Assembly (NCBI RefSeq): GCF_947242115.1
Contig: NC_074716.1
Span: forward strand, 8,137,501 to 8,201,500
Source of the DNA: Biomphalaria glabrata
Lineage: Eukaryota > Mollusca > Gastropoda > Planorbidae
DNA length: 64,000 bases
Reading direction: 5' to 3'
The position numbers were made by a program, and so were the translations under genes. Under the pieces are notes generated by a model. That model ran no database searches. It had not been told where the DNA came from and saw only the letters and a list, made by a program, of their open reading frames with translations. Below, piece by piece: positions 1 through 12,500 of the stretch (the stretch's first letter is position 1; every line of letters starts with the position of its first letter).

Positions 1-944
1 TCAAATGAGCTTGTGAAGAAAATACAAAATATATTGTTATTAACAAGAAAGTCAATTGTTATGTACAAAATTTCAAAGTTTATGATTGACAGAATAGGAG
101 ACCATCCTTCTTCAGTCAACTGTTAAAAAACCTACTACTTGTTAAACAATTACTACAAAAAAGCAGTCCAAGACTCTTACTTTTAGTATTCACAGAAAAA
201 AAGGTCCTTTTTAATACACCAATTTTCCATCACAAAAGAAATTGCTTTTAATATATTCGAAAGACTCATCTATAGCAACTGATAAGGCAGAAGAAAGTTG
301 AATATCTTCCACCTGCAAATATGTTATATTTAAAGACATTTAAGCTATTCTATCTTGTACTGTTTCAGAGGATAGTGTCAAATCTTAGATTTTTTTTTTC
401 AAGATTTCTGGTATGTTTTTGAAATCACGAAACAGTTCTTCAGATGCACATAGGAAGCAGTCTTTGACATACTTATCATCTGTGAAATGTTTGCCTTTTT
501 GTGCAATTTCTAGTGGTGCCGCAAAGCTTGCCAGAATAGTATTACTTGTAGATTGCTTCTAACTTTGAGAAGAAAATTCCTCTCTAACTCATTTAATTGA
601 AACAACAAACTATACATCACAATCAAAGCACAAGGTGAAGACGCCAATTCGTCCTGTGTCAAAGCAAAATAAAACCTACATAGAAACATCTGACGAAGAC
701 GTCATTCGAGAGCTTCTGACGGACTGACAACAGAGACGACACATGCAATGGGGGAGGGGTGTAGTGAAAAGAAGTTAAAGTGGCTGAGAGATCGAATCGT
801 CCCTTAATCTTCGTTAAAAGATTCAGAACTATTGTAAAAAATGTTTCAATAAAATAAATAATATTTGCATATGGAAATAAAGAGCCGCAGCATCACATCC
901 AAAGAGTCACATGTGGCTCGCAATCGGCAGGTTGCCAACCCCGG
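1..944 (-). mobile_element. Decayed hAT DNA transposon, 5' part
   Basis: Read on the minus strand, about 560 down to 180 gives transposase-like peptide: SFAAPLEIAQKGKHFTDDKY, then CFLCASEELF, and later ALSVAIDESFEYI. This is the pattern of hAT transposases of the ZBED/GTF2IRD2-like kind, where a '...AK.GKPFTD.EFVK.C...' block precedes an '..A.DES.D' block holding an acidic catalytic residue. In-frame stops show the copy is dead. The minus-strand 5' terminus is near 944, where the sequence reads GGGGTTGGCAACCTGCC, typical of hAT ends. The other end lies off the left edge. Confidence 0.65.
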
Positions 945-2585
945 TACTATACTAAAGTAACTAGACTAACTAGAGTCTAGCTAAATTAGATCTAATCTAC
1001 ACTCTAACTCTAAGACGACTATGATTCACTATGAGTAGTATGAGTAGGCCTATGAGACGAGTTAAGACCAAATGATCTTATTATATTATACTTATCTTAT
1101 ACTTAAACTTATAAAAAATATATTATAGTTATAGATTATCATTATTATTATAATTATAGTTATAGATCTAGATCTAAATCCCTGTTATGCATTTTAAAGA
1201 TAATTACCAGAATACTTCAATCTCTAGAGCACAAACAGATCTAGATTCTAGTCTAGATCTCTATAATTTAGAAATAGATTTCCTAAAAGTAGTAAAAGGA
1301 CTGTCACTTTGTTTGTAAATAAATATTTTATTTGTCAGTGTTCCTGATAATGAATGAGTAATGAGTATTCATTTCTGAGAATCATAATTTAATATGAATG
1401 AAAAAAAACTATTTTCTTTTCAAATATCATTACTTTATACAAAAATTAAATATACCAATTAAGTTTTAGATCTAAAAATTTTATCATATTTTAGAATCTC
1501 AAATCAATCAAAGTAAGAAAATATTGTTTTTGATAAATGAAAATGTACGGTCCCAATCAAGGGGAGCCATCCTGATTGCTAAGTTAACTAAGTTTACTAA
1601 GTAAATGTTCTCATGTGAGTGACACAGTGACATTGAGTCTGACATTTCGTCATAAACACTATAACTATAGACTAAATCTAGATAGATCTATATCTCTTTT
1701 GGTAAACTTTAGTTTCATTTCCATTTTGCTAAGGAGTTAAACTAAATGTCGATTTTATAGATCTATTTGAATCTATTCTAGGTTTAATTAATTTATTAAA
1801 ATAAATAAAGTATTATAAAGTTAATAAAGTCTACCTGACTACCTCAGTACCTGTGCCTGTACCCAGAGTTTTGAGTTTACAGTAATTACACTGCTGTGTC
1901 AAGTGTGTCTGTGACTATATTATATAGACTATAGTCTATAAATAATAATATTATGCAATTAATAAATAAGTCAAGATCTAGATCTAGATTAGATAAAGAT
2001 CTAGACTAGGTCTATCTTAACTATCTATGTTTAAATTGTTTATAAAGACAAAGAGTAAAACTACTGTAAAGTAACCTTCCGATTCTTGTTTTGTTGTCTA
2101 TTAGTTACTAAGAATTAAAAACTTTTAATTGAAAACAATATAAGATTTGTCCTTTAATCACTAGAGTCTATAGTGTATGTCACGTGTAGCACTGCCTAAA
2201 TAATGAACTATTATTTAAATATCAATATTATTTAAATCTTGTATGTTTGAAAAACAAATCTAAGAACAAGCTCCACTTTTTTACTCTGAATTATGCACTT
2301 TGACTAAAAGTGTTTACTTTATAAATATAAATACTTTTCTTCTTTCGGTACACATAAAAGTATCTTAAAAATAATGAAAATAGTTTTGAAATATTTCTTT
2401 TTTACTTATTTTTTTAGTGTTGTTCAGATTTAATTAAACTAAAATATAAACATAACCACATGTTAAAAAAAAAAGACTTTCATCTTAATATATTAAATAG
2501 TAGTTTTGTGTAGTCTTTTTTTTTTTTAACTCATGCATTATATGCACAACTTATCTCTTTTATCATCAAATTTCTAGCAAAAACT
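945..2585. other. AT-rich upstream region, no gene seen
   Basis: No convincing coding exon or RNA gene on either strand. Between about 1130 and 2010 the tetramers GATC and CTAG recur as AGATCTAGATCT-like palindromic clusters. The stretch just before COX17 ends in TTTCTAG at 2571-2577, which could be the acceptor of a 5'-UTR intron, so the COX17 promoter may lie well upstream. The promoter itself cannot be located from sequence alone. Confidence 0.5.
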
Positions 2586-4565
2586 ATGCCTGCTGAAACT
2601 CCTCAGTTGTCCAACACAGGTGTGAATGGTACAGCTCCGCAAGAGAAGCCAAAATGTAAAGCCTGTTGTGCTTGCCCAGAAACAAAGAAAGCCAGAGATG
2701 AATGGTACTGTGTTTAGTTTCACTTAATACTTATACTTAAATATTGTTTACTGTTAACATTAGTTCAATTATGAGATTTTTTAAAGGAGTTTTAAGCATA
2801 CTCAACCATTTGTTAAGAAATTGAAATTATTAAGAAAAGATTCCAAACTAATGGAAGTCAGTTTGACTACTATTTTTCACCTCATAATTTGCTAACACAA
2901 ACAACTGAAAAAGCACTAACACACCAACCAGCACTTGATGAACAGGGACCCAACATACTTCTTGGTGACAATGAATGCGCTTGAAACACCCTGAGGGAAA
3001 GTGTATTTTAAAAGCTAATTGAAAATGTTATATTAAAGGGAAACTCCGATGGTTTTGACATTTTTTTGATATAATATGTATTTTGATTTACAGATAATGA
3101 ATATATAATTCTTTTTTTTTCTTTGCAATAATAACTTAGTAATTGATGTTTTTCTGACGTAATTTTCGTAAAACAGTCAGACTTTCACCGGGTTTCTACG
3201 TGACGTCACAAATATGTTTTAATCTATTGACTTATTGTATAACAGGAGACCATACAGCAAAGTTTACATTCTCGTAAAAGAAATATATCTTGGTCTATGC
3301 AGTTAGACCTAGGATCTTGTAAGCAAAAAAAAATGCATATTAAAAGTAGATTTACATGCTTGACTAACCACGGCAGTGTGTATTTTCTCGCCAGATCACT
3401 CAACACACAACAAACACTATCGCTTGGTTGTCTTGTCATGACTGACTACACATAGTCTCCACTAGCCTTACACTGACCAGTTTGTTCGAATCAGTGAGAC
3501 ACACAATCTATTTACTTGTTGGGGCAGGGAGAGGCTTAGATGAAAATGTTTTTTTTTCTCGAGTTGATTATCCTAATGCTTTTAGATCTATATATACATG
3601 CATATATATATATAACTGTATCATAGCTCTGGACTAGGCCGTCACTAAGCCTAACAGCTACTGTAAGAATGAAGCGATTGGTCAAATCTAGTTTCTCTTT
3701 CAGTATTGTTGAGGGAAGTGACGTTTGACATAGTTTAAAACAAAATATCATAGAACCCCTCTTTTTTTAGATGTCAAGAATTTATTGACTAATTTATTAA
3801 ATATAAATGTTTCTAAGCATTTAAATAAAAAATGGTAAAATGTTTACTAAACTTTTTACGCAGAATTTAAATATGTCAATAACTTAAATTTGAAAAGCCA
3901 TCGGAGTTTCCCTTTAAATATAGTATACTTCAGGAGGCTGAGCGGAGTGGTCTGGGGTTCGAATTCTGTTGAAGACTGGGATTTTTAATTTTGTGATCTT
4001 TGGGCGCCTCTCAGTCCACCCAGCTCTAATGGTTGAGGGGTACTGCACTTGGCTTCAGAACTGGGGGTCCCGGGTTTGAATCTCTGTGAAGACTTGGATT
4101 TGAAATTTGAGAAGATCTCTGAGTCCACCCAGCTCTAATGGGTATATGACATTAGTTAGGGAAAAGCAAAGGCGGTTGGTCATTGTGCTGGCCCCATGAC
4201 ACCCAACTCAACCGTAGGCCAACCCTATAGATCACAAGGTCTGATAGGGGAACTTTTTACTTAAAGTATACTTCAAGCACAATCTGTCTGTATAGATGTA
4301 AAATATTTATTTGGCATCACAGTCACACATGAAGTAATGAATACCAATGTGAGTGTTCCAGCCACTAAATTTTTTTTTTCCCTTTTTACCCAAATCTTAG
4401 AATGGTATATTTGAGAATATCCTTGTTATTGAAACAAATGAATAGGATTCTCATTTTCTATCCTTGTTTTGTTTTTTTAGCGTCATTGAGAAAGGAGAAG
4501 AAAATTGTGGTGACTTGATAGAGAAACACAAGCAATGTATGAGAGAGATGGGGTTTAACATTTGA
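2586..4565 (+). CDS. COX17: Cytochrome c oxidase copper chaperone COX17
   Basis: Two coding exons, 2586-2704 and 4481-4565, joined in phase 2 at ...GATGAATG|GTACTG and TTTTTTTAG|CGTCATT, give 67 aa (human about 63). COX17 resides in the mitochondrial intermembrane space and hands Cu(I) to SCO1 and COX11 for cytochrome c oxidase assembly. Diagnostic features: Cys27-Cys28 (the copper pair), then CPETKKARD, Cys30-X9-Cys40 and Cys49-X9-Cys59 (the twin CX9C helical hairpin oxidised by MIA40), ending MGFNI. An additional Cys24 lies before the copper pair. The start ATG has A at -3 and gives the family's usual short, poorly conserved N-terminus. The intron holds a MITE (3033-3917) and a SINE (3935-4268). 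After the stop, AAAAG|GTAACA could be a 3'-UTR donor, with an acceptor TTTTCAG at 5611-5617. Confidence 0.95.
3033..3917. mobile_element. MITE with TTAA-flanked inverted ends (COX17 intron)
   Basis: The left end TTAAAGGGAAACTCCGATGG and its inverted partner at 3898-3917 (CCATCGGAGTTTCCCTTTAA) bound an 885-bp element. TTAA at both ends would fit a piggyBac-like target duplication, but the TTAA may instead belong to the inverted repeat. The interior is AT-rich and contains GACGTCAC near 3201. Open frames inside it on the minus strand (around 3224-3751) have no recognisable domains and are taken as chance. No transposase is seen, so it is non-autonomous. Confidence 0.8.
3935..4268 (+). mobile_element. 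tRNA-derived SINE, family A (two joined partial units)
   Basis: Contains the family's body twice: GGTTCGAATTCTGTTGAAGA at about 3956 and GGGTTTGAATCTCTGTGAAG at about 4073. These are Pol III B-box-like blocks followed by 'GACTTGGATTT..AGTCCACCCAGCTCTAATGG'-type body sequence. The 3' part (TGTGCTGGCC, CATGACAC, 'GATCACAAGGTCTGA..GGGGAACTTT') matches the other family A copies in this window. It sits at the right edge of the MITE in the COX17 intron. Confidence 0.75.
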
Positions 4566-6340
4566 AAAGGTAACAACTATGAACCCTAATTATCTGAAGT
4601 GACTTAACTTTAACTTCAAGCTTATTTTATAATCCCTGCATTTTGTGTTGTGTGTGATTCAGTTGTATTTATGATGTGTGAAGTGAACAATGGCTGTCAA
4701 GTAAACTATTACGGTCAGACTTCATATAGTATTTTTCAAAAAAATTAACTAGAATTCAGTTGTAATGAACCTATGTGAAGTTAGAAATATACATCTTTTC
4801 CAGCAAGTTAAATCATTTTTTTTTTAGATTTGGGTAATGTTTATAATGTCCTATAAATGAGTTACTTTGCACATGCTTAAATTTATACTTTTTTAGTCAT
4901 CACTCTGTGTACTGAAATATTTGGCTAGACTTTAAACCTGTTTTTTAGGTAAGCATATTTATTTTAAATCTATTTAGAAATGAATGACTTCTTCTTCTGC
5001 TTCTTTCTTTTTTTAAAATAATATTCCAAAAAGCTTTAGTTTTAAATAAGAGTTTTTGAGAGGGATTGAATTAGTGTCAGAAGATAAAAGATGAGTGCAG
5101 TATTTTTAATGACCAAGCAGGATCAGTTGCAACTTACTATTTTGTGACATCCGATACTGAGAAAGCCATTGTTCACTGGTAGTCTATTTAAGTACCTGCC
5201 TTTGGCAAGGGCATGTATTACTTTAGAGCTTACTGAAAACTTTATTTTTTTTTATTATTCAAGTTTGTTTGTCCTTACAGAATTACTAAAAAAAATTAGT
5301 ATAATCCTCTTTGAGACCTATAGAGACTTTTACCTTCCATGGAACTATTATAAGAGCTGGTTAGTTAAATGTGCACATGGAGTGATGTATGTTGAATGAA
5401 AGAGAAATACAAAGAAAGAATAGAAAAGGATGAACTAAGATTTTTTATTAAATACTATTTAGATGTAAACAAGCCAGTAGTTTAACTGCTTTACACTTCT
5501 AGGTAGCAAGTTTGACTCTCATGCTATTGAATACCGGTATGAAAACAATTTTTGGTTTTAGACTTGATATTTTTGGAGGGTACAAAATTGTTTGATTACT
5601 AATTACTTTATTTTCAGAATGTTGTTTGTTGCTGCTATCCACCTGTGATCTGAAGAACTGTATGCAAGTGTTATGTACATGAATTTGTAATATATATGTT
5701 TGAGAAAATGTGTCTCATTTTGCTTTTGGTATAATTTATAATTATTCATTTCATTTCATATGTAACTAACTACACACTGACTGCCTTGACAAACTTCGTA
5801 TTGTTTGTTTCACCATTGAACTATGTGGAATCAATAGAAATGTTTATTATTTCAATTTTCAAATTCAATAGTTACCTGCTTGATATATTTTTAAAAATAT
5901 TTGATTGTTAAGATACACTTTTTTTTTTGTTTCTTGTTTTCAAAACACTTTTGATACATAATAAAACTGAAATAATTTTTTAAAAATATTTTCTCGTATA
6001 CATTTTTATATGTTTGTGTTGATAATGTTAAACTACATTTGTCTAGAGTAGTTCAAACTTTTCCCTTAAAATTGTTGGGATGATTGTCTTCTTATGTTCA
6101 GCAATTATTGTTATAATATTGTTAGCTCAAGATAACGAACTCTACAGTCCTCCCTCATTGGAGCTGGAAAGTAATTTAAGTCATTTTCTACCAATCCTAT
6201 TGACAAATTACCAACTGGACATAAACATTTTTGTTTTTTGTTTCAGTTTTTGTGTAATTGAATGTAATCCATAAATATAGATTTCAAAAAGTACTGAAAT
6301 ACTTTACAAAATTAAAAAAAAATATTTTAAAAAATTACAA
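4566..6340. other. COX17 3' region and convergent intergenic spacer
   Basis: No second coding gene is apparent; short open frames at 5169-5399 and 6080-6274 lack motifs and any splice-consistent extension. A possible COX17 3'-UTR exon begins at 5618 after TTTTCAG. An AATAAA hexamer on the plus strand at about 5959-5964 could serve polyadenylation. COX17 and DNAJB13 converge here. Confidence 0.4.
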
Positions 6341-6343
6341 CAG

Positions 6344-6349
6344 TTTATT
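6344..6349 (-). terminator. Polyadenylation signal AATAAA for DNAJB13
   Basis: Plus-strand TTTATT reads AATAAA on the minus strand, about 240 bp past the DNAJB13 stop codon. It is the first canonical hexamer clear of the coding end. A nearer TTTATT at 6595-6600 lies inside the last codons and is too early. Position and strand are the only support. Confidence 0.45.
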
Positions 6350-6590
6350 CATCAGCAAGGAATGCACATCACATGAGTAATTGACAAAAGGTATATTTAG
6401 TTCATGATAGTCAAAAAACTTGAATTTAATTGATTATAACGAAGATAATTCAATAATGTTCAAACAATACTATTAAAATATAGGCATACTGGTTTACAAT
6501 GGATGGTATCAAGCCTTTCAGTGTTGTTCTTTCTAGAATTGAAAACATTACTTTTTAAAGGATTAAAACATTGATAGCAAGGAGGTCTCC

Positions 6591-9500
6591 TTAATTTATT
6601 AAAGCTTTTCGAACATGTTCTTTTTTCTCAGGTGGTAGGGAAGGTGGGAACTCAATGTCAAATTCAATAATGAGATCTCCCTTGTCACAGGGTGCTACCA
6701 CAAGTGGCATGCCTTCTCCTGGCACAACTTTTGTATAACCAGGTCTGAAGAGAGAAAGTTAAAAAAAAAGTTTTTAGTAACTGTAGCTAATTTTTTTTTT
6801 ATCTACATACACCCAGCTAGTCTGTTTTCACTGTAGTTTCATTAGGTCAAGCAATATATATTCATAAGGTGGAATAGTGTAATTTCGTAAGGTCAAGTAG
6901 TATCATTAATATGGTGGAATAGTGTAAATTCACGGTAGAAAAGCTGTAATAATGGTACCTCTCTTAAGACCCTGTTTCAATGACAAATGCAAAAAAAAAA
7001 AAAAGAAAGCTCCCAATTGTTAATTTTAAGATCACTTGAATGTTATCATAAGAGATACACATTAATCTATGAATCACATTCATCAATCCATCATCCTGGT
7101 TTTAGTGATTGTGGTAAAGCAATTGTGAAAGTAAATTTGAAAATACATCAACAATAGGTTTCAATCAGAGGCTAACATATCCTTGGTTACCTGATGATGT
7201 CATTGATTGGAATATGGAGAGTCCTTTCATCCAGTGTGTGAATTTCAACTGTACACCCTGTAAGAGCTCTACCAAGAGGGACACGGGCTCTGTGGATCAA
7301 ATTGGCACCATCACGTCTGAACCTTGGGTGAGGCTTGTCTTTGACAATAAATACAATATCCGCTGATAGAAATAAAAAATTTGATGTATATTTTTAGGAA
7401 AGACTTAATAAATGTCCTATCAAGATACCTTAACACTATCTTTCAAACATACTTTATCTACAAGCTAAAAGATTTTGTATATTCTACTTTAAAAGTTGGT
7501 CTTAGTAAAGTATATTGGACTATCACTTGGTAGTTGTGTAATTAAAAAAAACAACATCACATTGAAAAAAAAGACATTTCTATTGTAATCTAACACAGTT
7601 ACACAAAAGTTTGTTGACACTTTTTGTGTCCTCATCTCTGAATATTGTTTTGAGGTTCAAACAATTATTTTTTTCTTTCTAATTTGTTGAAATTTTAGAT
7701 AGAAGCTGCTGTCATGGCTACTACACTGTGGAGGTTTCTCACATTATATATCAAAATAAATACAATATTTTTATTAGGTTTGTGAGTCTTCTGATGCAGT
7801 GAGATCTTTATATTTTTGTTTAAATGTTTTTATATCCCTTATTTATTTAATTTGATGAATAAAAAAATATTTGCAATACAATTAAATATGTGTAATTTAA
7901 AAAAAAAAGATACCTGAACAAGGTGGCATAAAACCTTGTGGAATTATAATACATCTATTCTAAATAATTTTTAGAATAAATGGTTTTAAAAAAAAGTATA
8001 ATTCATCTATTTAGTGGTCTTGAAATTACAAATATATTGTCTGGACAGATTTGTCTGGACTAAATTGAAAGCTATAAACTCTAGAAGCCATCTTATCCAA
8101 CTTGTCACCAGTATAAATTGGTTAACAGTCACTGACAAATTACCTGGTACATTATTTGGACCCTGATCACCTTCTTGAGGAAATGTTATTTTTGTGCCTG
8201 GCCTCCATCCCTTTTTCACTGTGATTGTAAGAATTTTGTCACGAATACTTGAAGTGTGTCCATCTTCATTCATCACCTATTTTATGATGACAAATAAAAG
8301 CACCTAATCATAAACAAAGAATGAAAACAAGCACCTATTTATGTACAAATAATGAAAACACAAGTACCTATTTACAGAAATATTTAAAAATAATCACTTA
8401 TTCATATACAAATAATGAAAACAAATTTTGAAAAAAAGCAATTATTCGTAAACAAATAATCCTCCAGAAATGGTTTTTAAAAATAAATATGATTTGGGCT
8501 AGAATTTAATAATTACTATTTTGATTTGAATATTAGTCTATACTGTAAATGTGTGTCTAACCCTTCTTGAAATTTTCATCTTCTTTGTGCAGCCATGGTA
8601 AACTTCTTCTAGACTAAGAAACAAGTCTCTCTCAATGGGTGGATCTTGTTTTTTGGCTCCTCTTCCATGTAAGCCTCCAAATCCCATGCTTAGGTCTCCA
8701 TCTATACGGTCGTGAAACTCTGAAAACATTTTGTTTATTTTTAAGTCAAAATTATTCTGAAACACCATAAAATGATATACCAGTATAGGATCAAAATTTA
8801 CATTGCTTTTTTTTTTGTTTTACCTTGTTTATGTTGAAATCTCGAACATGAGAAGCACCATTGAACATTCATCACCTTCAATAAGCTTAAATTAGGTCCA
8901 ACAACTACTTTAATCTTTAAAAGCATACAGGTAACTTTAGTATTCAAAATTAAATAGCATTTGCAGATAAAAATAAATTATTTTAGAATTAAGCTGTTAA
9001 AGGCTGTGCTACACACTACACTCAGTTTTATCTCGATAATAAGATGCTGGCACTATGTTAAAGTCTAAATTCACTATTAAATTCACTATATTCAAAGCAA
9101 CTGAAATAAATACTTATTGATTGAGTCATGATTCTGTTAATGCAATAAAAGGTGTAAGTATGATCGATTTGCATGCAGGGGTTGCGAAGAATTTTATGCA
9201 ACATAAACTCTTATCACCATCTTAGTTATTATTGTTTTCTTTTTTTTTTTTGTTTTTTTGTAAAAATCTTAGAAGACAACCATTGCCCACGATGTTCTGT
9301 TCATTATGTCTAGAACCAAATTGTACAAGAACTTGTTTTTTCCTTACTCTTTCAAACTGTATCAATTCTACTTGTTGACCAGGGAACAAGAGGGAACAGA
9401 AAAAGATCAAGATGTGTGTAGTCACTCAATTAACTTCTGAGATGTGGATGTGTCTGTTATTTGTTGAGTATTGTTGTTGTTTAATTGAAAAAGCTCGATA

Positions 9501-12500
9501 GAAGAGTTTACAAACTGGTGCACCGACAACTTTCTAGAACTGAATGTCACAAAAACTAAAGAACCTAATATAGATTTCAGAAAGAAAAAACTATACGTGA
9601 ACTGCAAATAAACACAACATATTGTTGTAAACCTGGTGGTGACACAGATGGGGGTAGTGCTGTGTGTTTTTAGCCTACTCAAATCGCCACAGTCCAGCGC
9701 AGGACGAGTGGTCAACTGTGACCAGTGACAGTACACGCCAGTTCGGCAACGACCTGTGTGTAAATATTAAGCACGCAAGTCACGGCGATTGTGATCATTC
9801 TGAGTGGTCAAGAACGTTCCATCCGATTCTAGAAGGCCAGTAGAGACACTATATAAGAGCGAGTGTGTCAGAAAGACGAGACTTCACGTTACCTCGCTAT
9901 GTGACCAGTACTAGGCGAGAACCAGGACAGTGTGTGAAGTCAGACGGAGCAAGGCTAGGTTTTTGGAGAGTTAATGTGATATTGTTGCCAACTGTACAGT
10001 GTTTGTAATGTATTTGCAATTAAACTGACTGATACTTTGGAGCCCTGAGTTGTGAGGTTCTTTAAGTTCGTTGTGTCGTGTGGTGCAGTTTGAAGAGAGC
10101 CTGGATAGTAGGAGAGATACGTAACAATATATAGAACAAGTAAAGGCATATAGATATCTAGGCATCATTAATAACAAACTTTCATGGGAAAACCACCTTG
10201 AAACTCTTGACAAAGAAAACAGCCCAGCAACTATTTTTTCTATACAAACTCATAGCTTTAAACTAAACAAGAAGATCCTAGATACTTTTATGGCTTGACT
10301 ATACAAAATATGCTAACATACTGAATAACTTGTTGGCAAGGCAACGCTTCATCTAAACTGTTGCGAAAACATAATAAAAAGGGCATACAAAATTACACTC
10401 ACAACATTACCATATTTAAAGGAACTTTTTGAACAAAACTGTGTAAGGAAAATCGAAAAAATCTTGGAAGACAACAGCCATCCTCTCCATCAGAACTACG
10501 CCAGGTCGTCGCGAAGTGGGCGACAGCTGTCAATCAAAACAAGAACAGAGCGATGCAAAAACTCATTCATACCTCACTCTGTCAGACTATATCACCGCCA
10601 CTGGTTGATCAGGGAACATGAAAAGCACCAAGATGCCTGTGTGTAGTCGCTGAATGAACTCTTTATGTTATATTTATGTGTATTTTTCTGTTGTGTTGTC
10701 TTTATATGAGAAAAGAGTCCTTGTAATCACAACAAATTTCCATAAGGATCAATAAAACAGTCTTAGTCTTAAAAATTAGTCCTTGTAATCACAACAAATT
10801 TCACATAAGTATCAAGGAACAAGAGTTCATGTAAAGTTTACTTTTTATAGATTTTAAGGTACATATATTCTATAGATTGAATACTACAAAGGTTCTATAG
10901 CTGTTGAAGGTACAAAGGTTATATAAACATGTGAATGCTACTTGTGTTCTATTGAAGGTATATGCCCAGCACAACTATTATCTCCCCTAGATTAGACCAT
11001 ATATTAACAGGAATTCAACCCAGGACTTTTATATAAATAAAATCTAAACTGAGGACCAAAGTTTAGGCATGGCTTAAAAACACAGACAGTGAAATAAGGA
11101 CCCATAGAACCAATAGGCATATTACCTTGGAAGGGGTTGTCACCTCCAAAAAATTCTCTAAAAACCTTTTCTGGGTTTCCATGGAAGACATAGCCATATG
11201 TCCAAGCTCCTGCATGACCACTACCAGCAGGTACACCATGCTTCAAGCCCTCCTCCCCAAATTGATCGTAGACTGCACGTTTGCGAGCTAAATAAAAAGC
11301 AAAAACAAAGCAGCAATGTAATCAAGTGTGATTAGTATTGATGTTCATAATAATAAGGCTTATCTTCGAGTCCAAACATTAATGAGGAATGCAACCTACA
11401 TAATGTGCCACATAAAGAGGTCATAAAAGCATTTTTTAATGAACTTTGTATGACTGAATGAAACACTTAACAAAAATAGGAGTTAGAACTTATGTTTTAG
11501 TGCAAAATGAAGCTAATAAAATGCTGCATTATTTATTGAAACTTACGGTCTGAGAGGACATCATATGCTTCAGCAACTTGCATAAATTTATCAGCTGCAT
11601 TCTGATCTCCCTGATTCTTATCAGGATGATATTTTAATGATAATTTTCGGTAGCTGTTTTGAAATGTAAAGCATCATGTTTTAATGACCAATGTTGAAAA
11701 TGTTAAAATAAAAAATAATCTAGATTTCTTTAATCAATTTGAAATACTACTAGCAATAAATCATAAAACTGAAAACGGAGCAGGTTTAAAAGTTGTTTTT
11801 TTGAAATATTAAAGTGATAAAAATGAAATAAATGGTGCCCTAAATAAATAATTATAATCCATTTCTTTGAAAATAAATTCAGCTTTTAACCACTAGTTAG
11901 GGCCAGCAATATGATTTCTCTTATGCTGGCACCTATTAATCCCCTATTTGATTACCGGTTGGTAAATTAAATTTGTTCTACATTAATTAATGAACAAATA
12001 CAGTTTTTGAAAGCACTAAAGCATATATATATATATATATATATATCTTTGTGACTATATTATTTGGATAAAGCTCTTCAATTATATCTAAAATGAGCGA
12101 TAGGCTTAATAATTTGAAATCATATTTAAAAATGTTATATATTTCATTTATACATCTAATGTTATAGTCTAAGATTAAAAACCAGATCTAATATGTTTAT
12201 ATTGCGTCATTGTTTGTTGTGAACGTTTTTGTGAGAAAGTACTTAAAAGGATGTTATGTAATAAAATGAACAGAACAGAACCTGAAATTAAATTATTATT
12301 AAACCTGCTTTTTTAAAGTCCATTTTACACTCACATAGTCTAAATGTGTAGATCTACTTACAACTAAATGTAATTACCGGTACTATTAGTAATAAAAATT
12401 TGATATATAGCACTGTTAACAATCATAATGTAGACTCAACGTGCTGTGAGAACATAACAGACAAAAGAAAAAGGAACTAAAAAGGCAAAGTAAATAAACT

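Noticed and set aside
3224-3751. Two minus-strand frames of 71 codons in the COX17 intron
   Set aside because: They lie within a non-autonomous TIR element, with no domain and no continuity.
9422-10213. Minus-strand frames of 64-104 codons
   Set aside because: They are antisense to a LINE and a solo LTR.
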